A stretch of DNA of 64,000 nucleotides from an uncultured bacterium (GCA_903906425.1 CAIVKH010000002.1:1-64000), one strand, 5' to 3'. Positions 53,224-63,946 are shown, counted from the stretch's first letter. Numbers and translations are program-made. Notes: generated by a model from the sequence alone, not told the origin.

Positions 53224-56072
53224 CCGTTTTTTCGCGCCACTTTCAGGACATCCGCAAGATAGCGACCCGTGTGCGACGCCGCGCTCGCGGCGATCTGCTC
53301 GGGCGTTCCTTGCGATACAATCCGGCCGCCGTTTTCGCCGCCTTCGGGGCCGAGGTCAATGATGTAGTCGGCCGTTTTGATCACGTCGAGATTGTGTTCG
53401 ATGATCACCAGCGTGTTGCCGGCGTCGCGCAATCGCGCGAGGACTTGCAGCAGTTTGTGAACGTCGGCGAAATGCAGGCCGGTCGTCGGCTCGTCGAGCA
53501 GATACAGCGTGCGGCCCGTGTCGCGCTTCGAAAGTTCCGCCGAAAGTTTCACGCGCTGCGCCTCGCCGCCGGAAAGCGTCGTCGCGGACTGGCCGAGCTG
53601 GAGATAGCCGAGGCCGACTTCGTTCAGCGTCTGAAACCTCCGCGCGATCTTCGGGACGTTTTTGAAAAATTCCAGCGCGTCCTCGATCGTCATGTTCAGC
53701 ACTTCGGAAATATTTCGTCCCTGATAGCGCACTTCGAGCGTCTCGTGATTGTAGCGCTTGCCGCCGCACTGCTCGCACGTCACATAGACATCCGGCAGGA
53801 AATGCATTTCGATTTTGATCAGCCCGTCGCCCTTGCACGTTTCGCAGCGGCCGCCCTTCACGTTGAAGCTGAAACGCCCCGGCCCATAGCCGCGGACGCG
53901 CGATGACGGAAGCTGCGCGAATAGGTCGCGGATTTCGTTAAACGCGCCGGTGTAGGTCGCAGGATTGCTTCGCGGCGTGCGACCGATCGGCGACTGGTCA
54001 ATCACGATCACCTTGTCGAGTTTGTCGAGGCTGGTGATTTTCGTGTGCGCGCCAGGGCGTTCCTTCGAGCCGTAAAAATGGCGGAAAAGCGCTTTGCGAA
54101 GAATGTCGTCGAGCAACGTGCTTTTGCCGCTGCCACTCACGCCGGTGATGCAGACCAGCAGGCCGAGCGGAATTTTCGCGTTGATGTTTTTGAGATTATT
54201 TTCCTTCGCGCCGACGATTTCCAGCCAGCCGTTTTTCGGAGCGACGCGCTTTTTCGGCACGGCAATTTCAAGCTGGCGGTTCATGTACTTCGCCGTCAGC
54301 GAGCGTTCGCACGCGAGCAATTCCTTCACCGGCCCGGAATGCAGCACCTCGCCGCCGTGGCGGCCCGCGGCGGGACCGAGATCAATCACCCAGTCCGCCT
54401 CGTTGATCGTCTGCTCGTCGTGCTCGACCACGACGACGGTGTTTCCGAGATCGCGCAAACCTTTCATCGTTTGCAAAAGTTTTTCGTTGTCGCGCTGATG
54501 AAGCCCGATGCTCGGCTCGTCGAGCACGTACAAAACGCCGACAAGCCCGACGCCGACTTGCGACGCGAGCCGGATGCGCTGCGCCTCACCGCCGGACAGC
54601 GTTCCGCTTTCGCGGTCGAGCGTCAGATAATCGAGGCCGACGTTGACCATGAACTGCAATCGCTGGCGGACTTCTTTCAAAATTTCCTTCGAGATTTGTT
54701 CGTGCTGCGGCGACAGCGGCAGCGATGAAAAATGTTCGAGCGCGCGGCGGATTGAAAGCTTCGTGACATCGAGAATGGATTTGTCGCCGACGGTCACCGC
54801 GAGGATTTCCGGCTTCAATCGCGCGCCGGAGCAACCGGTGCAGGGCATCCGGCTCATGTAGTCGGTCAGCTTGTCCTTCATGTATTCGCTGTCGGTGGAT
54901 TCGTAGCGGCGCATCAGATTCGGCAGCACGCCTTCGAACGGCTTGCGATATTTGTGCCACGCGCCGCCACGCCAGAAGCCGAGCTCGATTTCCAGATCGC
55001 CGGTCCCGTTCAGCAAAATTTCACGGAACGATTTCGGCAAATCCCCGTACGGCGTTTCGAGCGGGATTTCGAAATGCTTCGCCACCGCGCGCAGCAGGCC
55101 CTTGTAATAAAGGATCAGCCGCCGCCCGCCGCGGCGCCACGGATGAATCGCTTCCTCCAGCGGCAACTGCGGATTCGGCACAACTAGATCGGGATCGAAG
55201 ACGAGCATCGTGCCGAGGCCGTGGCACGTCGGACACGCGCCGTACGGGCTGTTGAACGAAAAATGTCGCGGCGTCAGCGCATCGAAGCTCAGGCCGCAAT
55301 CCAAGCAGGCGTTCTTTTCGGAGAAGAGCGTTTCCTTCCACGCGCCATTTTCTTCGACGAGCGAAAGCAAAACGCCTTCGCCCTGCTTCAGCGAAGTTTC
55401 GACCGAGTCATTCAATCGCGAGCGGATTTTTTCGTTGATGACGAGACGGTCCACAACGACCTCGATCGTGTGCTTCTTTTTCTTGTCCAGCTTCGGCGTT
55501 TTTTCGAGTTCGTAAATTTCGCCGTTCACCCGCGCGCGGACGAAGCCGGCCTTGCGCAACGAATCGAGAATTTCATCGTGCTCGCCTTTCCGTCCCTGAA
55601 CTTTCGGGGCGAGCAGCATCAGCTTCGTGCCTTCCGGCAGCTTCATCAGCCGCTCGACGATTTGCTCCGCGCTTTGCCGCGAAATCGGCTTGCCGCATTT
55701 CGGGCAGTGCGGCTGGCCGATGCTGGAATAGAGCAGACGGAGGTAGTCGTGAATTTCCGTCGTCGTCGCCACCGTCGAACGCGGATTCGCGCCGGCGGTG
55801 CGCTGCTCGATGGAAATCGCGGGCGACAGGCCTTCGATGTAATCCACGTCCGGTTTCTGCATCTGTTCAAGGAACTGCCGCGCGTAGGCCGAAAGGCTCT
55901 CGACATATTTGCGCTGGCCCTCGGCGAAAAGCGTGTCGAACGCGAGCGACGACTTGCCCGAACCGCTCAGGCCGGTGATGACCGTGAGCGAATTGCGCGG
56001 CAGCTCAACCGTGACATTCTTCAGGTTGTGCTCCCGCGCCCCGCAAATTTTGATGACTGGTGACTCCGCCAT
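53220..56072 (-). CDS. uvrA: Excinuclease ABC subunit A
   Basis: DNA-damage sensor of nucleotide excision repair, a tandem ABC ATPase. Walker A of domain I is [16 protein letters not shown] and of domain [17 protein letters not shown]. Signature motifs [13 protein letters not shown] and [15 protein letters not shown], and zinc modules [17 protein letters not shown] and CETCKGDG / [10 protein letters not shown] are all visible. Length 950 from the ATG at 56072 ([19 protein letters not shown]) is standard; an upstream Met adds 13 unlikely residues. It is the first gene of a coupled uvrA-TPR-exbB-exbD series, an unusual pairing. Confidence 0.97.
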   Translation of the reverse strand: MAESPVIKICGAREHNLKNVTVELPRNSLTVITGLSGSGKSSLAFDTLFAEGQRKYVESLSAYARQFLEQMQKPDVDYIEGLSPAISIEQRTAGANPRSTVATTTEIHDYLRLLYSSIGQPHCPKCGKPISRQSAEQIVERLMKLPEGTKLMLLAPKVQGRKGEHDEILDSLRKAGFVRARVNGEIYELEKTPKLDKKKKHTIEVVVDRLVINEKIRSRLNDSVETSLKQGEGVLLSLVEENGAWKETLFSEKNACLDCGLSFDALTPRHFSFNSPYGACPTCHGLGTMLVFDPDLVVPNPQLPLEEAIHPWRRGGRRLILYYKGLLRAVAKHFEIPLETPYGDLPKSFREILLNGTGDLEIELGFWRGGAWHKYRKPFEGVLPNLMRRYESTDSEYMKDKLTDYMSRMPCTGCSGARLKPEILAVTVGDKSILDVTKLSIRRALEHFSSLPLSPQHEQISKEILKEVRQRLQFMVNVGLDYLTLDRESGTLSGGEAQRIRLASQVGVGLVGVLYVLDEPSIGLHQRDNEKLLQTMKGLRDLGNTVVVVEHDEQTINEADWVIDLGPAAGRHGGEVLHSGPVKELLACERSLTAKYMNRQLEIAVPKKRVAPKNGWLEIVGAKENNLKNINAKIPLGLLVCITGVSGSGKSTLLDDILRKALFRHFYGSKERPGAHTKITSLDKLDKVIVIDQSPIGRTPRSNPATYTGAFNEIRDLFAQLPSSRVRGYGPGRFSFNVKGGRCETCKGDGLIKIEMHFLPDVYVTCEQCGGKRYNHETLEVRYQGRNISEVLNMTIEDALEFFKNVPKIARRFQTLNEVGLGYLQLGQSATTLSGGEAQRVKLSAELSKRDTGRTLYLLDEPTTGLHFADVHKLLQVLARLRDAGNTLVIIEHNLDVIKTADYIIDLGPEGGENGGRIVSQGTPEQIAASAASHTGRYLADVLKVARKNG

Positions 56073-56139
56073 GTTGTGCAGCTCCGAATTTCCGCATTTC
56101 GCGAACCCCAAAAGCTAGCACAGCCGGCGCGCGGCCAGT

Positions 56140-56154
56140 TTCCAATCATTGGAA
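56140..56154. repeat. Single TTCCAATSATTGGAA copy
   Basis: The only solitary copy in the window (TTCCAATCATTGGAA), between the esterase gene end and uvrA. Confidence 0.9.
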
Positions 56155-56195
56155 AATCCGGCGGGCGGCGGCGGATGCGTCTCGCTCCGGAACGT

Positions 56196-57293
56196 TCAGC
56201 GGCCCTGCACGCTGATCGGCTCGGCGCTGATTTCGGATTTTATACCGCGCAGGTGCATGTCGAAAAATTGCCCGATGCGGCGGTTGAGTTCGTCGCTGTG
56301 AAAGCCGTGGCCGCCTCCCACCACGTGGATGAAGACCGGCAGCGTTGCGACTTTTGCGTCCAGCAGGGCTTGATTCAGCGTTTCGGATTGCTTGAACGGA
56401 ACGGTGTTGTCGGCCGTGCCGTGCGCGATCAGGAAGGGCGGATCGTCGGATGAGGCGTAGGTGACGGGCGAGGCGGATTTCGCGGCGTCGGGTTTTTCCG
56501 ACGGCGTTCCGCCAAGCAGTTTCGATTCCGGCGAGCCGGCTGTTCCAAAGTGGATCGTGTTGGTGGTCTTGCTGAGCGAGACGAAATCCGCGGGGCCGAA
56601 GAAATCAACGACGCACTGCACGCGGCTGGATTCGTTCGTGAATTTTCCGAGGCCGCCTTCGAGATCCTTCACGCCGCCGCTGGTGCCGAGCATCGCGACG
56701 AGATGTCCACCGGCGCTGCCGCCCCACACGGCGATGTGATCGGGATCGAAATTATATTTTTCCGCATTGCCACGGAGCCATCTGATCGCGGCCTTGCAGT
56801 CGAAAATCTGCGCGGGCCATGTCGCCTCCTGGCTGAAGCGATATTCGACGGACGCGCCGGCGTAGTTTCCGTCGCGCATGAACGGCATGACATTTCCGTA
56901 GCCGCTTTTTTTGTCGCCAGCCAGCCAGGCGCCGCCGTGGATGAAAACAATCAGCGGCAGTTTTTTTCCGGCGCGGTCGCGCGGCAAGATCAGATCGAGC
57001 GTCTGCTTTGGATTTTCCGTGTCCGCGTAGGGAAGGTTCGGAATCACCTCGACGTTTTGCGGCGCCTGCGTCTGACCGGCCTGCTGCTGGCGTCGCCTTA
57101 GAAACGCCTCGTGTTCATCGCGGGAGACGAACCCGTCGTGATTGGTGTCAACGCGGTCGAAGACTTGGCGCGGGCCGGGCGGGAGTTCGTCGCGGGACAA
57201 TTTTCCGTCGTGGTTTTTGTCCCAATCATCGAACTGGTCTGCGAACGAGGTGAAAGAAATGGCGGCGAATGCAAAGATCAAGAATCGTTTCAT
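56196..57293 (-). CDS. Secreted alpha/beta-hydrolase esterase with EF-hands
   Basis: A 365-residue exported protein. After the signal peptide, two EF-hand calcium loops (DKNHDGKLSRDE and DTNHDGFVSRDE, residues about 25-60) precede an esterase/lipase domain of the hormone-sensitive-lipase/feruloyl-esterase type. Oxyanion motif HGGAWLAGDK, nucleophile Ser in GGSAGGHL, Asp in HGTADNTVPF and His in GGGHGFHS are present. It probably removes acyl groups from plant or algal polysaccharides. M1 or M2 can start it. It is divergent from the lipoprotein hydrolase gene. Confidence 0.9.
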   Translation of the reverse strand: MKRFLIFAFAAISFTSFADQFDDWDKNHDGKLSRDELPPGPRQVFDRVDTNHDGFVSRDEHEAFLRRRQQQAGQTQAPQNVEVIPNLPYADTENPKQTLDLILPRDRAGKKLPLIVFIHGGAWLAGDKKSGYGNVMPFMRDGNYAGASVEYRFSQEATWPAQIFDCKAAIRWLRGNAEKYNFDPDHIAVWGGSAGGHLVAMLGTSGGVKDLEGGLGKFTNESSRVQCVVDFFGPADFVSLSKTTNTIHFGTAGSPESKLLGGTPSEKPDAAKSASPVTYASSDDPPFLIAHGTADNTVPFKQSETLNQALLDAKVATLPVFIHVVGGGHGFHSDELNRRIGQFFDMHLRGIKSEISAEPISVQGR

Positions 57294-57370
57294 CATTTTC
57301 TCCCGAAGATAGCGAACGAACGCAAAGCGCGGACTTTTATTGCCGGCGGGTTTTGTTTAATGTGCGACTC

Positions 57371-58480
57371 ATGCGCAGTCAATTTATCGCGGTCTCACTT
57401 CTTGTTGTCTTGACCGGTTGCGCCACGCCGCGCGCTCCAAGCCTGGAGCGAATAATCGTTGCGCCTGATTCGAACGGCTTTGTCACCGCGGAATCGCGGC
57501 AGCCGTTTAATCCGTGGGGATTCAACTATGGAAATTCCGGGCGGCTGATGGAGGATTTCTGGAACGATGACTGGAAGACCTTCGCCGATGATTTTCGTGA
57601 GATGAAGGAGCTCGGTGCGAATGTCGTGCGCGTTCATTTGCAGTTCGGGAAATTCATGGCCGCGCCGGACAAGCCGGATTCCGCCAAATTCAAACAGCTC
57701 GCACGGATGCTGCGCCTCGCGGAGCAGACCGGAATCTATCTCGATGTGACCGGGCTCGCGTGCTACCGGCCGGCTGACATGCCGAATTGGTACGACGCGC
57801 TGGACGAACCGGCGCGCTGGAATGCGCAGGCGACTTTCTGGCGCGAGGTCGCGTCGGTTTGCGCTTCGAGCCGCGCGGTGTTTTGCTACGACCTGATGAA
57901 CGAGGCGATCTCGCCGGGCGGTTCGCGCGAAGCCGGCAAGCGCTGGATGTCGGGCAGTCTCTTCGGAGGTTTTGATTTTGTGCAGTTCATCGCGCTCGAT
58001 CCCGCGGGCCGCTCGCGTGACGAAATCGCGCGGCAGTGGATTCGCAAAATGACCGCGGCGATTCGCGAGCGCGACAAAATCACGCCGATCACCGTCGGCA
58101 TCATTCCGTGGTCGCGAAAGTGGAAGCATCTTTCCGGTTTCAGCCCGCAGATGATGGCGGCGGAACTGGATTTCATCAGCGTCCACATTTATCCCGATTC
58201 AAAACTGCCGGACGAGGCGATGGAGTCGCTGCGGCAATACAACGTCGGCAAGCCCGTGGTCATCGAGGAAACGTTCAACCTGAGTTGCACAGCGCCGGAG
58301 GAAGAAAAGTTTCTTCGCGAGTCGAAGGAGATCGCGTGCGGCTGGATCGGCCACTACGACGGCCAGACGCTCGCCGAGGCCGACGCGCTTGAGCGAGACG
58401 GAAAACTTTCGATCCACGATGCGATCTATCGCGACTGGCTGCGGCTTTTCGTGAAGCTGAAGCCGGAACTCGCGCCGTGA
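57371..58480 (+). CDS. GH5-like (cellulase family) lipoprotein
   Basis: A 369-residue hydrolase anchored as a lipoprotein (lipobox LTGC at residues 14-17). Barrel signs are WGFNYGNSGRLMEDFWNDDW, GANVVRVHLQFGKFM, YDLMNEAI with the acid/base Glu, and VIEETFNLSC with the probable nucleophile Glu. Substrate is likely a beta-1,4-linked glycan, but the subfamily is not clear. Earlier in-frame starts overlap the divergent esterase gene and lack a signal. It converges on the MbfA-like gene with a 13-bp gap. Confidence 0.85.
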   Translation: MRSQFIAVSLLVVLTGCATPRAPSLERIIVAPDSNGFVTAESRQPFNPWGFNYGNSGRLMEDFWNDDWKTFADDFREMKELGANVVRVHLQFGKFMAAPDKPDSAKFKQLARMLRLAEQTGIYLDVTGLACYRPADMPNWYDALDEPARWNAQATFWREVASVCASSRAVFCYDLMNEAISPGGSREAGKRWMSGSLFGGFDFVQFIALDPAGRSRDEIARQWIRKMTAAIRERDKITPITVGIIPWSRKWKHLSGFSPQMMAAELDFISVHIYPDSKLPDEAMESLRQYNVGKPVVIEETFNLSCTAPEEEKFLRESKEIACGWIGHYDGQTLAEADALERDGKLSIHDAIYRDWLRLFVKLKPELAP

Positions 58481-58493
58481 TTTTCGATGCGCG

Positions 58494-59447
58494 TCAGCCC
58501 ACGCCGATGAGCCAGCCGGCGAAGAAAACCAACAGCCCGCCGACGACAACCTGGAAGATGGCGGCGAGCAGCGGCGTGTCCATGTAGCGTTTGCGGATCC
58601 AGGAAATGGCGGCCAACTCGCAAAGCACGACCACGATGGCGATGGTTGTGGCCATGCGAAAATCCCGGATGAGATAGGGCAGCGTGTGGCCGAGGCCGCC
58701 GAGCATGGTCATGATTCCGCAGACGACGCCGCGCAGCCAGGGCGCGCCCCGGCCGCTGAGTTTTCCGTCGTCGGACATCGCCTCGGCGAATCCCATGCTG
58801 ATGCCCGCGCCGACGGAGGCAGCGAGGCCGACCTTGAAGGTGTCGGCCGTACTGCCGGTGGCGAATGCGGCGGCGAACAGCGGCGCAAGCGTCGAGACGG
58901 ACCCGTCCATCAAACCGGCGAGGCCGGGCTGGACGAAGCGCAGCACGAAAAGCCTGCGCGCCGCCTCGTGTTCAACACTCAATTCGCCCGCGGCGGTGTG
59001 TTGCTCGGTGATTCTTTCGGCTGCCGTTTCGTGGCGCGCCTCTTCTTGCGCGAGATCGCCGAGGAGCTGCCTCATGCCGGCATCGGTGGTGCGCTGCGCG
59101 GCGGCCTCGTAGAATCGGCGTGCGCCGCCTTCCATGAGCGCGGCCTCGGCGCGCGCCTTTTCGGGCAGGATGTTTTTCACGAGCCACGACGGGCGGCGGA
59201 CGACGAAGCCTTTGACGTCTTCGCGCCGGATGAGCGGGATGTGCTCGCCGAATCGGCTGCGGAATAATTCGATCAGCCGGTGGCGGTGCCTGTCTTCCTC
59301 GGCGGACATCTTGAGGAAAAGATCCGCGGTGGAAGGAAAATGTTCGCGCAGCGCCTCGGCGAAATCGCGGTAAATATGTCCGTCCTCTTCCTCGGCGCTG
59401 ATGGCCACGGCAAGAATCTGCGCCTCGTTCAACTCGCGAAAATGCAT
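58494..59447 (-). CDS. MbfA-type iron exporter: ferritin-like (erythrin) plus VIT1 domains
   Basis: A 317-residue fusion. Residues 1-150 form a rubrerythrin/ferritin-like four-helix bundle with di-iron ligands ([35 protein letters not shown]). Residues 170-317 form a VIT1/CCC1-type transporter ([53 protein letters not shown]). In other bacteria MbfA exports iron from the cytoplasm and protects against peroxide. No Irr or Fur box was recognised upstream. The start at [11 protein letters not shown] fits the family. Confidence 0.93.
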   Translation of the reverse strand: MHFRELNEAQILAVAISAEEEDGHIYRDFAEALREHFPSTADLFLKMSAEEDRHRHRLIELFRSRFGEHIPLIRREDVKGFVVRRPSWLVKNILPEKARAEAALMEGGARRFYEAAAQRTTDAGMRQLLGDLAQEEARHETAAERITEQHTAAGELSVEHEAARRLFVLRFVQPGLAGLMDGSVSTLAPLFAAAFATGSTADTFKVGLAASVGAGISMGFAEAMSDDGKLSGRGAPWLRGVVCGIMTMLGGLGHTLPYLIRDFRMATTIAIVVVLCELAAISWIRKRYMDTPLLAAIFQVVVGGLLVFFAGWLIGVG

Positions 59448-59541
59448 CGTATGAATTCCTCTTCAAGCGTCGGGCACAGCCGGCCCGATTCCGTCCACGG
59501 ACTGTAATACACCCGCCCCGCTTGTCCAGCGGCTCCTGTTT

Positions 59542-59620
59542 TTCCAATGATTGGCAAATGCGCGGCCCGCGTTTTCCAATGATTGGAAGTTTCGCGGCGC
59601 GTGATTTCCAATGATTGGAA
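59542..59620. repeat. TTCCAATSATTGGAA array, 3 copies
   Basis: Copies at 59542-59556 (ends GGCA), 59574-59588 and 59606-59620, both gaps 17 bp, between divergent genes. Confidence 0.92.
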
Positions 59621-59683
59621 CTGCCGATGACATTGACATGAGTTGCACTGCCGCTACGATGAATTGCCAGTGTCGGGGGACGC

Positions 59684-62017
59684 ATGAGCGATCGGAATTT
59701 GCCAGCGGATGGTGGTGGATCGGGCGGCAACAGGCTCAAGAAATTGGGCCGCGCGGTGCCTGTCGCCGCGGTGTTTTTTGTGCTCGTCGAACTTCTCCTG
59801 CGCGTCGCCGGCGTCGGGTCGTCCGCGGATTTTTTCGTCAGAAGCCAGGACGGGCAGAATTTTGTTCCCAACGAAAAATTCCCGCGCTGCCATTGTTGCC
59901 CCGAGGCCCCCGATCCTTTCCTGATGCCTGCGACGAAGACGCCCGGCAGCGTCCGGATTTTTGTCCTCGGCGAGTCGGCCGCCTTCGGCGCGGCCGACGC
60001 CGCGTTCAACGTCGGCCGCCTGCTCGAAACCATGCTGCGCGACCGTTTTCCCGGCAGGGAGATCAACGTGTACAACGCGGCGGTGATGGGCATAGATTCG
60101 TTCGCCGTCGCGGACATCGCGCGCAACTGTATGCGCCACGAGCCGGATCTGCTGGTTGTGTATGCGGGAAACAACGACATGATCGGGGCACGCGGCGCCG
60201 GCTCGTTTCCCGCGCGGCTGCCTCCGGCCCTTTCGCGCGGCCTGATTCACGCGTCTGTTTGGTTGCAATCCACACGGACCGGTGAGTTGATCGGCCGGCT
60301 CGCCACGCGCTGCAAAACGCCGAAAATCCAGAATGAACAATTTTTTCTCGCGCACCGCATCGGCGCGGAAGATCCGCGGCGCGCAACCGTGCTGGCAAAT
60401 TTCAGCGCAAACATGTCGGCAATCTGCAAGCTGGCGAGCGCCGGCGGAACCAAGGTTGTCGTTTCGACGCTGGCCGTAAATCTCCGCGACTTTCCGCCTT
60501 TTCCGTCGCTGCACAAACCGGACCTCGATGCGGCCGCATCGAACCGGTGGGACCAGGCCGTCCGCAGCGCCACCACCGCCGCCGCCGCCGGGAACTGGCG
60601 CGAGGTGCTCGTCCAGCTCACCATGGCAAATTCCATCGACGATAATTTTGCCGGCTCGCATTTCCAACTCGGCCGCTGCTACGAGAATCTTGGCGACATC
60701 GAAAAGGCGCGGGCCGAATACCGGCGGGCGGCCGACTGTGACGCCATTCCGTTTCGTGGCGACAGCCGGATCAACGAAATTATCCGCGAAACCGCCGCCA
60801 CCACCGGTGCCGGAATTGTGGACAGTGAAAGAAAGCTGGCCACGGTCTGCGCCGCCGCAAAACATGTTCCCGGCGACGATCTATTTCATGACCACGTTCA
60901 TTTCCGATTTCACGGAACCTACGAACTGGCCTGCGCGCTCCTTCCCGAAATCGAATCAGCGCTCGACGGCAAGCTGGGCCGTTTGCGAGCCACCGAGCCG
61001 CCCGCCGAGAACCAGATCGCCGCGCAGCTCGCCTACACGAAATGGGACGAGCTGAAACTGCAGGAAACCATGGCGCGATTCTTTTCGAGGCCACCCTGCA
61101 CGCTCCGAAGTGAAAACCCGTTCATCGCCGCCGCCGCGACGGCGGAAGCCGCGAAACTTGCCGCGGCATTTACGCCGGTTGAGCAGCGCCGGGCCGTCCG
61201 CACCTACGAAGACGCCATCGCCTTCGCGCCCGGCGACTGGCATTTCCGCGCCGATCTGGCCGAGGTGCTCGACCGGTTGAAACAGACCGCCGCCTCCGCC
61301 GTACAGCTTCAAACCATCGCGGAGTGGTTTCCGACGCATGAAATATTCTGGCGGGTGTTGCCGCGCGTCCCCGCCGGTGCATCGGATGGAGATCCGCTGG
61401 CGGCGTTCCACTTTGCGAACGGAAATGAATTGCTGACGGGCGGGGCGGTCGCGGAAGCCGTTGAGGAATTCCGACGGGCGTTGAGATACGATCCGAAATC
61501 CGCCCCGGTCCACAACAACCTCGGCAATGCGCTGCTTCGGACCGGCGCGACCAACGACGCGATCTTTCATTTCACAAGAGCGCTGCAACTGGCGCCGTCC
61601 AAAGCCGGCACGGAGCTGAATCTCGGCCTCGCGCTTGCGGCGCGCCACGATCTGGCCGGCGCAATCAAACACCTGCGCCGGGCGGTGGAATTGCGCATCC
61701 CGACGCCCATCGCCGCCTGCAAGCTGGCGCTGCTGCTTTCTTCCGCCGACGACGCTTCGCTGCGCAACGGTGCGGAGGCGGTGCGACTGGCCGAATCGGC
61801 GTGTGACGAAACGCAGCGGAAATTTCCGCCTGCGCTCCAGGCGCTCGCCGCGGCCTACGCCGAGTGCGGACGTTTCGACGATGCCGCGCGTATCGCGGGG
61901 GAGGAAATTCGGCTGTTGCGCGATTCGGGGAAATCCGAGGATGCGCTTTCAGTGAACAAATTTGTGGAGCTTTATGACGATCACAAACCGCTCCGCATTC
62001 CGAGTCGCGGCATGTGA
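59684..62017 (+). CDS. SGNH-hydrolase and TPR fusion, membrane anchored
   Basis: A 777-residue protein with an N-terminal anchor helix (AVPVAAVFFVLVELLLRV). Residues about 85-430 resemble an SGNH/GDSL hydrolase: GESAAFGAADA with candidate nucleophile Ser, VVYAGNNDMIG and DDLFHDHVHF for the Asp-His pair. A short TPR pair (HFQLGRCYENLGDIEKARAEYRRA) is inserted near residue 325. The C-terminus is TPR-rich (VHNNLGNALLRTGATNDAIFHFTRAL). Related proteins occur near exopolysaccharide and acyl-modification genes; the exact substrate is unknown. Confidence 0.82.
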   Translation: MSDRNLPADGGGSGGNRLKKLGRAVPVAAVFFVLVELLLRVAGVGSSADFFVRSQDGQNFVPNEKFPRCHCCPEAPDPFLMPATKTPGSVRIFVLGESAAFGAADAAFNVGRLLETMLRDRFPGREINVYNAAVMGIDSFAVADIARNCMRHEPDLLVVYAGNNDMIGARGAGSFPARLPPALSRGLIHASVWLQSTRTGELIGRLATRCKTPKIQNEQFFLAHRIGAEDPRRATVLANFSANMSAICKLASAGGTKVVVSTLAVNLRDFPPFPSLHKPDLDAAASNRWDQAVRSATTAAAAGNWREVLVQLTMANSIDDNFAGSHFQLGRCYENLGDIEKARAEYRRAADCDAIPFRGDSRINEIIRETAATTGAGIVDSERKLATVCAAAKHVPGDDLFHDHVHFRFHGTYELACALLPEIESALDGKLGRLRATEPPAENQIAAQLAYTKWDELKLQETMARFFSRPPCTLRSENPFIAAAATAEAAKLAAAFTPVEQRRAVRTYEDAIAFAPGDWHFRADLAEVLDRLKQTAASAVQLQTIAEWFPTHEIFWRVLPRVPAGASDGDPLAAFHFANGNELLTGGAVAEAVEEFRRALRYDPKSAPVHNNLGNALLRTGATNDAIFHFTRALQLAPSKAGTELNLGLALAARHDLAGAIKHLRRAVELRIPTPIAACKLALLLSSADDASLRNGAEAVRLAESACDETQRKFPPALQALAAAYAECGRFDDAARIAGEEIRLLRDSGKSEDALSVNKFVELYDDHKPLRIPSRGM

Positions 62018-62035
62018 CTCCCGCACGCCGATGAT

Positions 62036-63349
62036 TTAAGGCGAAGCCGGACCGGATTTCTTTTCGATGCCGTCGAGGTAGCGCCGGACGGAGGCATCCG
62101 GCGAACCGGTTTGTTTCTCTTCGGTCCGTTCGAGGAAATTATCGCGCTGTTTTTGCGCGGCCTGGAATTTGATGAACTGGGCATCGGCCTGGGAAAGCAC
62201 TTTCTGGAGCGACGAATCGGACGGCGTGCCGAAGAAACCGCGGTCGCCGCGCGCGAGGGCGTCGAGAAACCCGACATAGCCGGCGACGACGCGCTGAAAT
62301 TCCGGCGCCTGTCCGATGGCCAGCGCCTGCATCTTCATGCTGACGCGCGGCGCGAGCTTGAGAACCCATTTCTCGCGGCGGCGGCGGATGAGATCCTTCA
62401 TGTCCGCCAGCAGCGGCACGTCGGCGGATTCGGAAAAGCCATAATCCACGGGGCGGATTTCCAGCATCTGCACCAGCGCCGCGACGCGGTCCGGCGAAAT
62501 GCCGCCGAGCCCGGTTTGCACATCCTGCTGCTGCGCGAGCCAGAGATCGCGGGCCTTTTCCGCTGCGGCGATCGTGCCGGAATAAAAAATCCGCTGTGCG
62601 AGAAAATCCGTCGTGATGGCGTCGCCGCTTTCGATGCGCGCCAGCAGCACGGCCGTACGCCTGGCGGCGACGGACGGCGGCATCAGATATTGCACGAAAA
62701 TGCCGGCCTCGAATTTGTCGTCCCACCGGCCCTCGGGCATGAATTCCCATCCGGTCATTTCGCGGATGGAATGGCCGCCGCCTTTCTTCCACGCCTCCAT
62801 CACCGACCTCATGTTGCGCTGCCGCGCCTCGGGAAACAGATTTTGCGCCGCGCCGACGGCGAGCCAGTCGGGCGCGCGCGGCGGCTCGGTCATGTGGATG
62901 GTCGAGGGCAGATGCGCGACCATTGCGCGGGTGAGCAGCAGCGAGCAGAGGCCTTCGAGCAAATCTTCCTGATCGACGCGGCGCGGGTTGATCATGTCGA
63001 GCTTCTGATTGAGCATTCCGGCATCGAGGCCCTGCGAGCGGATGATCCGGCCGCGACCGAGGGCCGGGTCGTCGCCGAGGCGGATTTGCAGCGGCAGCGG
63101 ATTACCGGACGGAATGGTGAGGCCGAGAAATCGCGAGAGGCGCGCCTCGACGTCCTCGGCCCAGTTCGCAATTTGCAAGCCCTGTCCGGCGGGGCATCCG
63201 GAAACGGCGTAGCGGTGCGTCGTGCTGAAAATCACCGCGCGTTCCGACGGCCGGTTCGTCGGCAGCGCGGAGATCGGAGCGGCGGAAGCAGAAGAAATGA
63301 TGAATGACCAAATCCCAAAGATCAGTGTGATGAAACCAGAAATCTTCAT
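62036..63349 (-). CDS. Secreted hypothetical protein coupled to dtd
   Basis: A 437-residue exported protein (signal MKISGFITLIFGIWSFIISSASA). Not recognised as a known family. Visible parts are a region with WAEDVEARLSRFLG and IRLGDDPALGRG, a middle region resembling degenerate peptidase-like folds (PDWLAVGAAQNLFPEARQRNM), and a helical C-terminus rich in Lys/Glu/Gln. Its ATG overlaps the dtd stop by 4 bp. It converges on the SGNH-TPR gene. Confidence 0.75.
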   Translation of the reverse strand: MKISGFITLIFGIWSFIISSASAAPISALPTNRPSERAVIFSTTHRYAVSGCPAGQGLQIANWAEDVEARLSRFLGLTIPSGNPLPLQIRLGDDPALGRGRIIRSQGLDAGMLNQKLDMINPRRVDQEDLLEGLCSLLLTRAMVAHLPSTIHMTEPPRAPDWLAVGAAQNLFPEARQRNMRSVMEAWKKGGGHSIREMTGWEFMPEGRWDDKFEAGIFVQYLMPPSVAARRTAVLLARIESGDAITTDFLAQRIFYSGTIAAAEKARDLWLAQQQDVQTGLGGISPDRVAALVQMLEIRPVDYGFSESADVPLLADMKDLIRRRREKWVLKLAPRVSMKMQALAIGQAPEFQRVVAGYVGFLDALARGDRGFFGTPSDSSLQKVLSQADAQFIKFQAAQKQRDNFLERTEEKQTGSPDASVRRYLDGIEKKSGPASP

Positions 63350-63801
63350 GGCGTCGTCCGCCCGCGGCTTTCGAGAATCAGGGTGACGGGGCCGTCGTTG
63401 ATGATTTCGACCTTCATCATCGCGCCGAAAATTCCGGTCTCGACGCGGTGGCCGAGCTTGCGGAGTTCGGAAACATAAAGTTCGTAGAGCTGGTTGCCGC
63501 GTTCGGGCGGCGCGGCGGCGATGAAGCTGGGGCGGTTTCCTTTTTCGCATTCGCCGTAGAGCGTGAACTGGCTGACGACGAGAAACGCCCCGCCGACCGC
63601 GTCAATCGCGAGGTTCATCTTTCCGTCGGCGTCTTCGAAATGCCGGAGCGCGGAAGTTTTTTTCGCCAGCCAGACCGCGTCGAAATCGGTGTCGCCCTGC
63701 GCGACGCCGCAGAGGACGACCGCGCCGCGATCAATCGAGCCGTTCACTTTTCCGTCAATCGTGACGGACGCGCGGCTGACTCGCTGGATGACGAGCTTCA
63801 T
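63346..63801 (-). CDS. dtd: D-aminoacyl-tRNA deacylase
   Basis: Frees tRNA from mischarged D-amino acids and glycine. The two cross-subunit active-site motifs are intact: VSQFTLYGE (SQFTL) and INDGPVTLILES (GPVT). The start MKLVIQRVSRASVTIDGK matches the family. Length 151. Upstream Met codons only translate the palindrome array. Coupled to the downstream secreted protein gene by an ATGA overlap. Confidence 0.95.
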   Translation of the reverse strand: MKLVIQRVSRASVTIDGKVNGSIDRGAVVLCGVAQGDTDFDAVWLAKKTSALRHFEDADGKMNLAIDAVGGAFLVVSQFTLYGECEKGNRPSFIAAAPPERGNQLYELYVSELRKLGHRVETGIFGAMMKVEIINDGPVTLILESRGRTTP

Positions 63802-63835
63802 CGGGCTGCCGGACTCCGAAGGCCGGATTCGGAAC

Positions 63836-63946
63836 TTCCAATCATTGGAAAATTGCGCCGCCGAAATTTCCAATGATTGGAAGTTTTCGTTCGTGGATTT
63901 TCCAATGATTGGAAATTGCGGGCTGGGATTTTTCCAATCATTGGAA
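63836..63946. repeat. TTCCAATSATTGGAA array, 4 perfect copies
   Basis: Copies at 63836-63850, 63868-63882, 63900-63914 and 63932-63946, every gap exactly 17 bp. It begins 34 bp upstream of the dtd start. The remaining 54 bases to the window end show no recognisable feature. Confidence 0.95.

Noticed and set aside
56073-56195. LexA-type SOS operator upstream of uvrA
   Set aside because: No TGTTC-N4-GAACA or similar box is visible; only a TTCGCGAA palindrome that is not a known operator here.
63836-63946. CRISPR array
   Set aside because: The 15-bp repeats with 17-bp gaps are too short, spacers resemble one another, and similar groups occur at 20 separate places with no cas genes.
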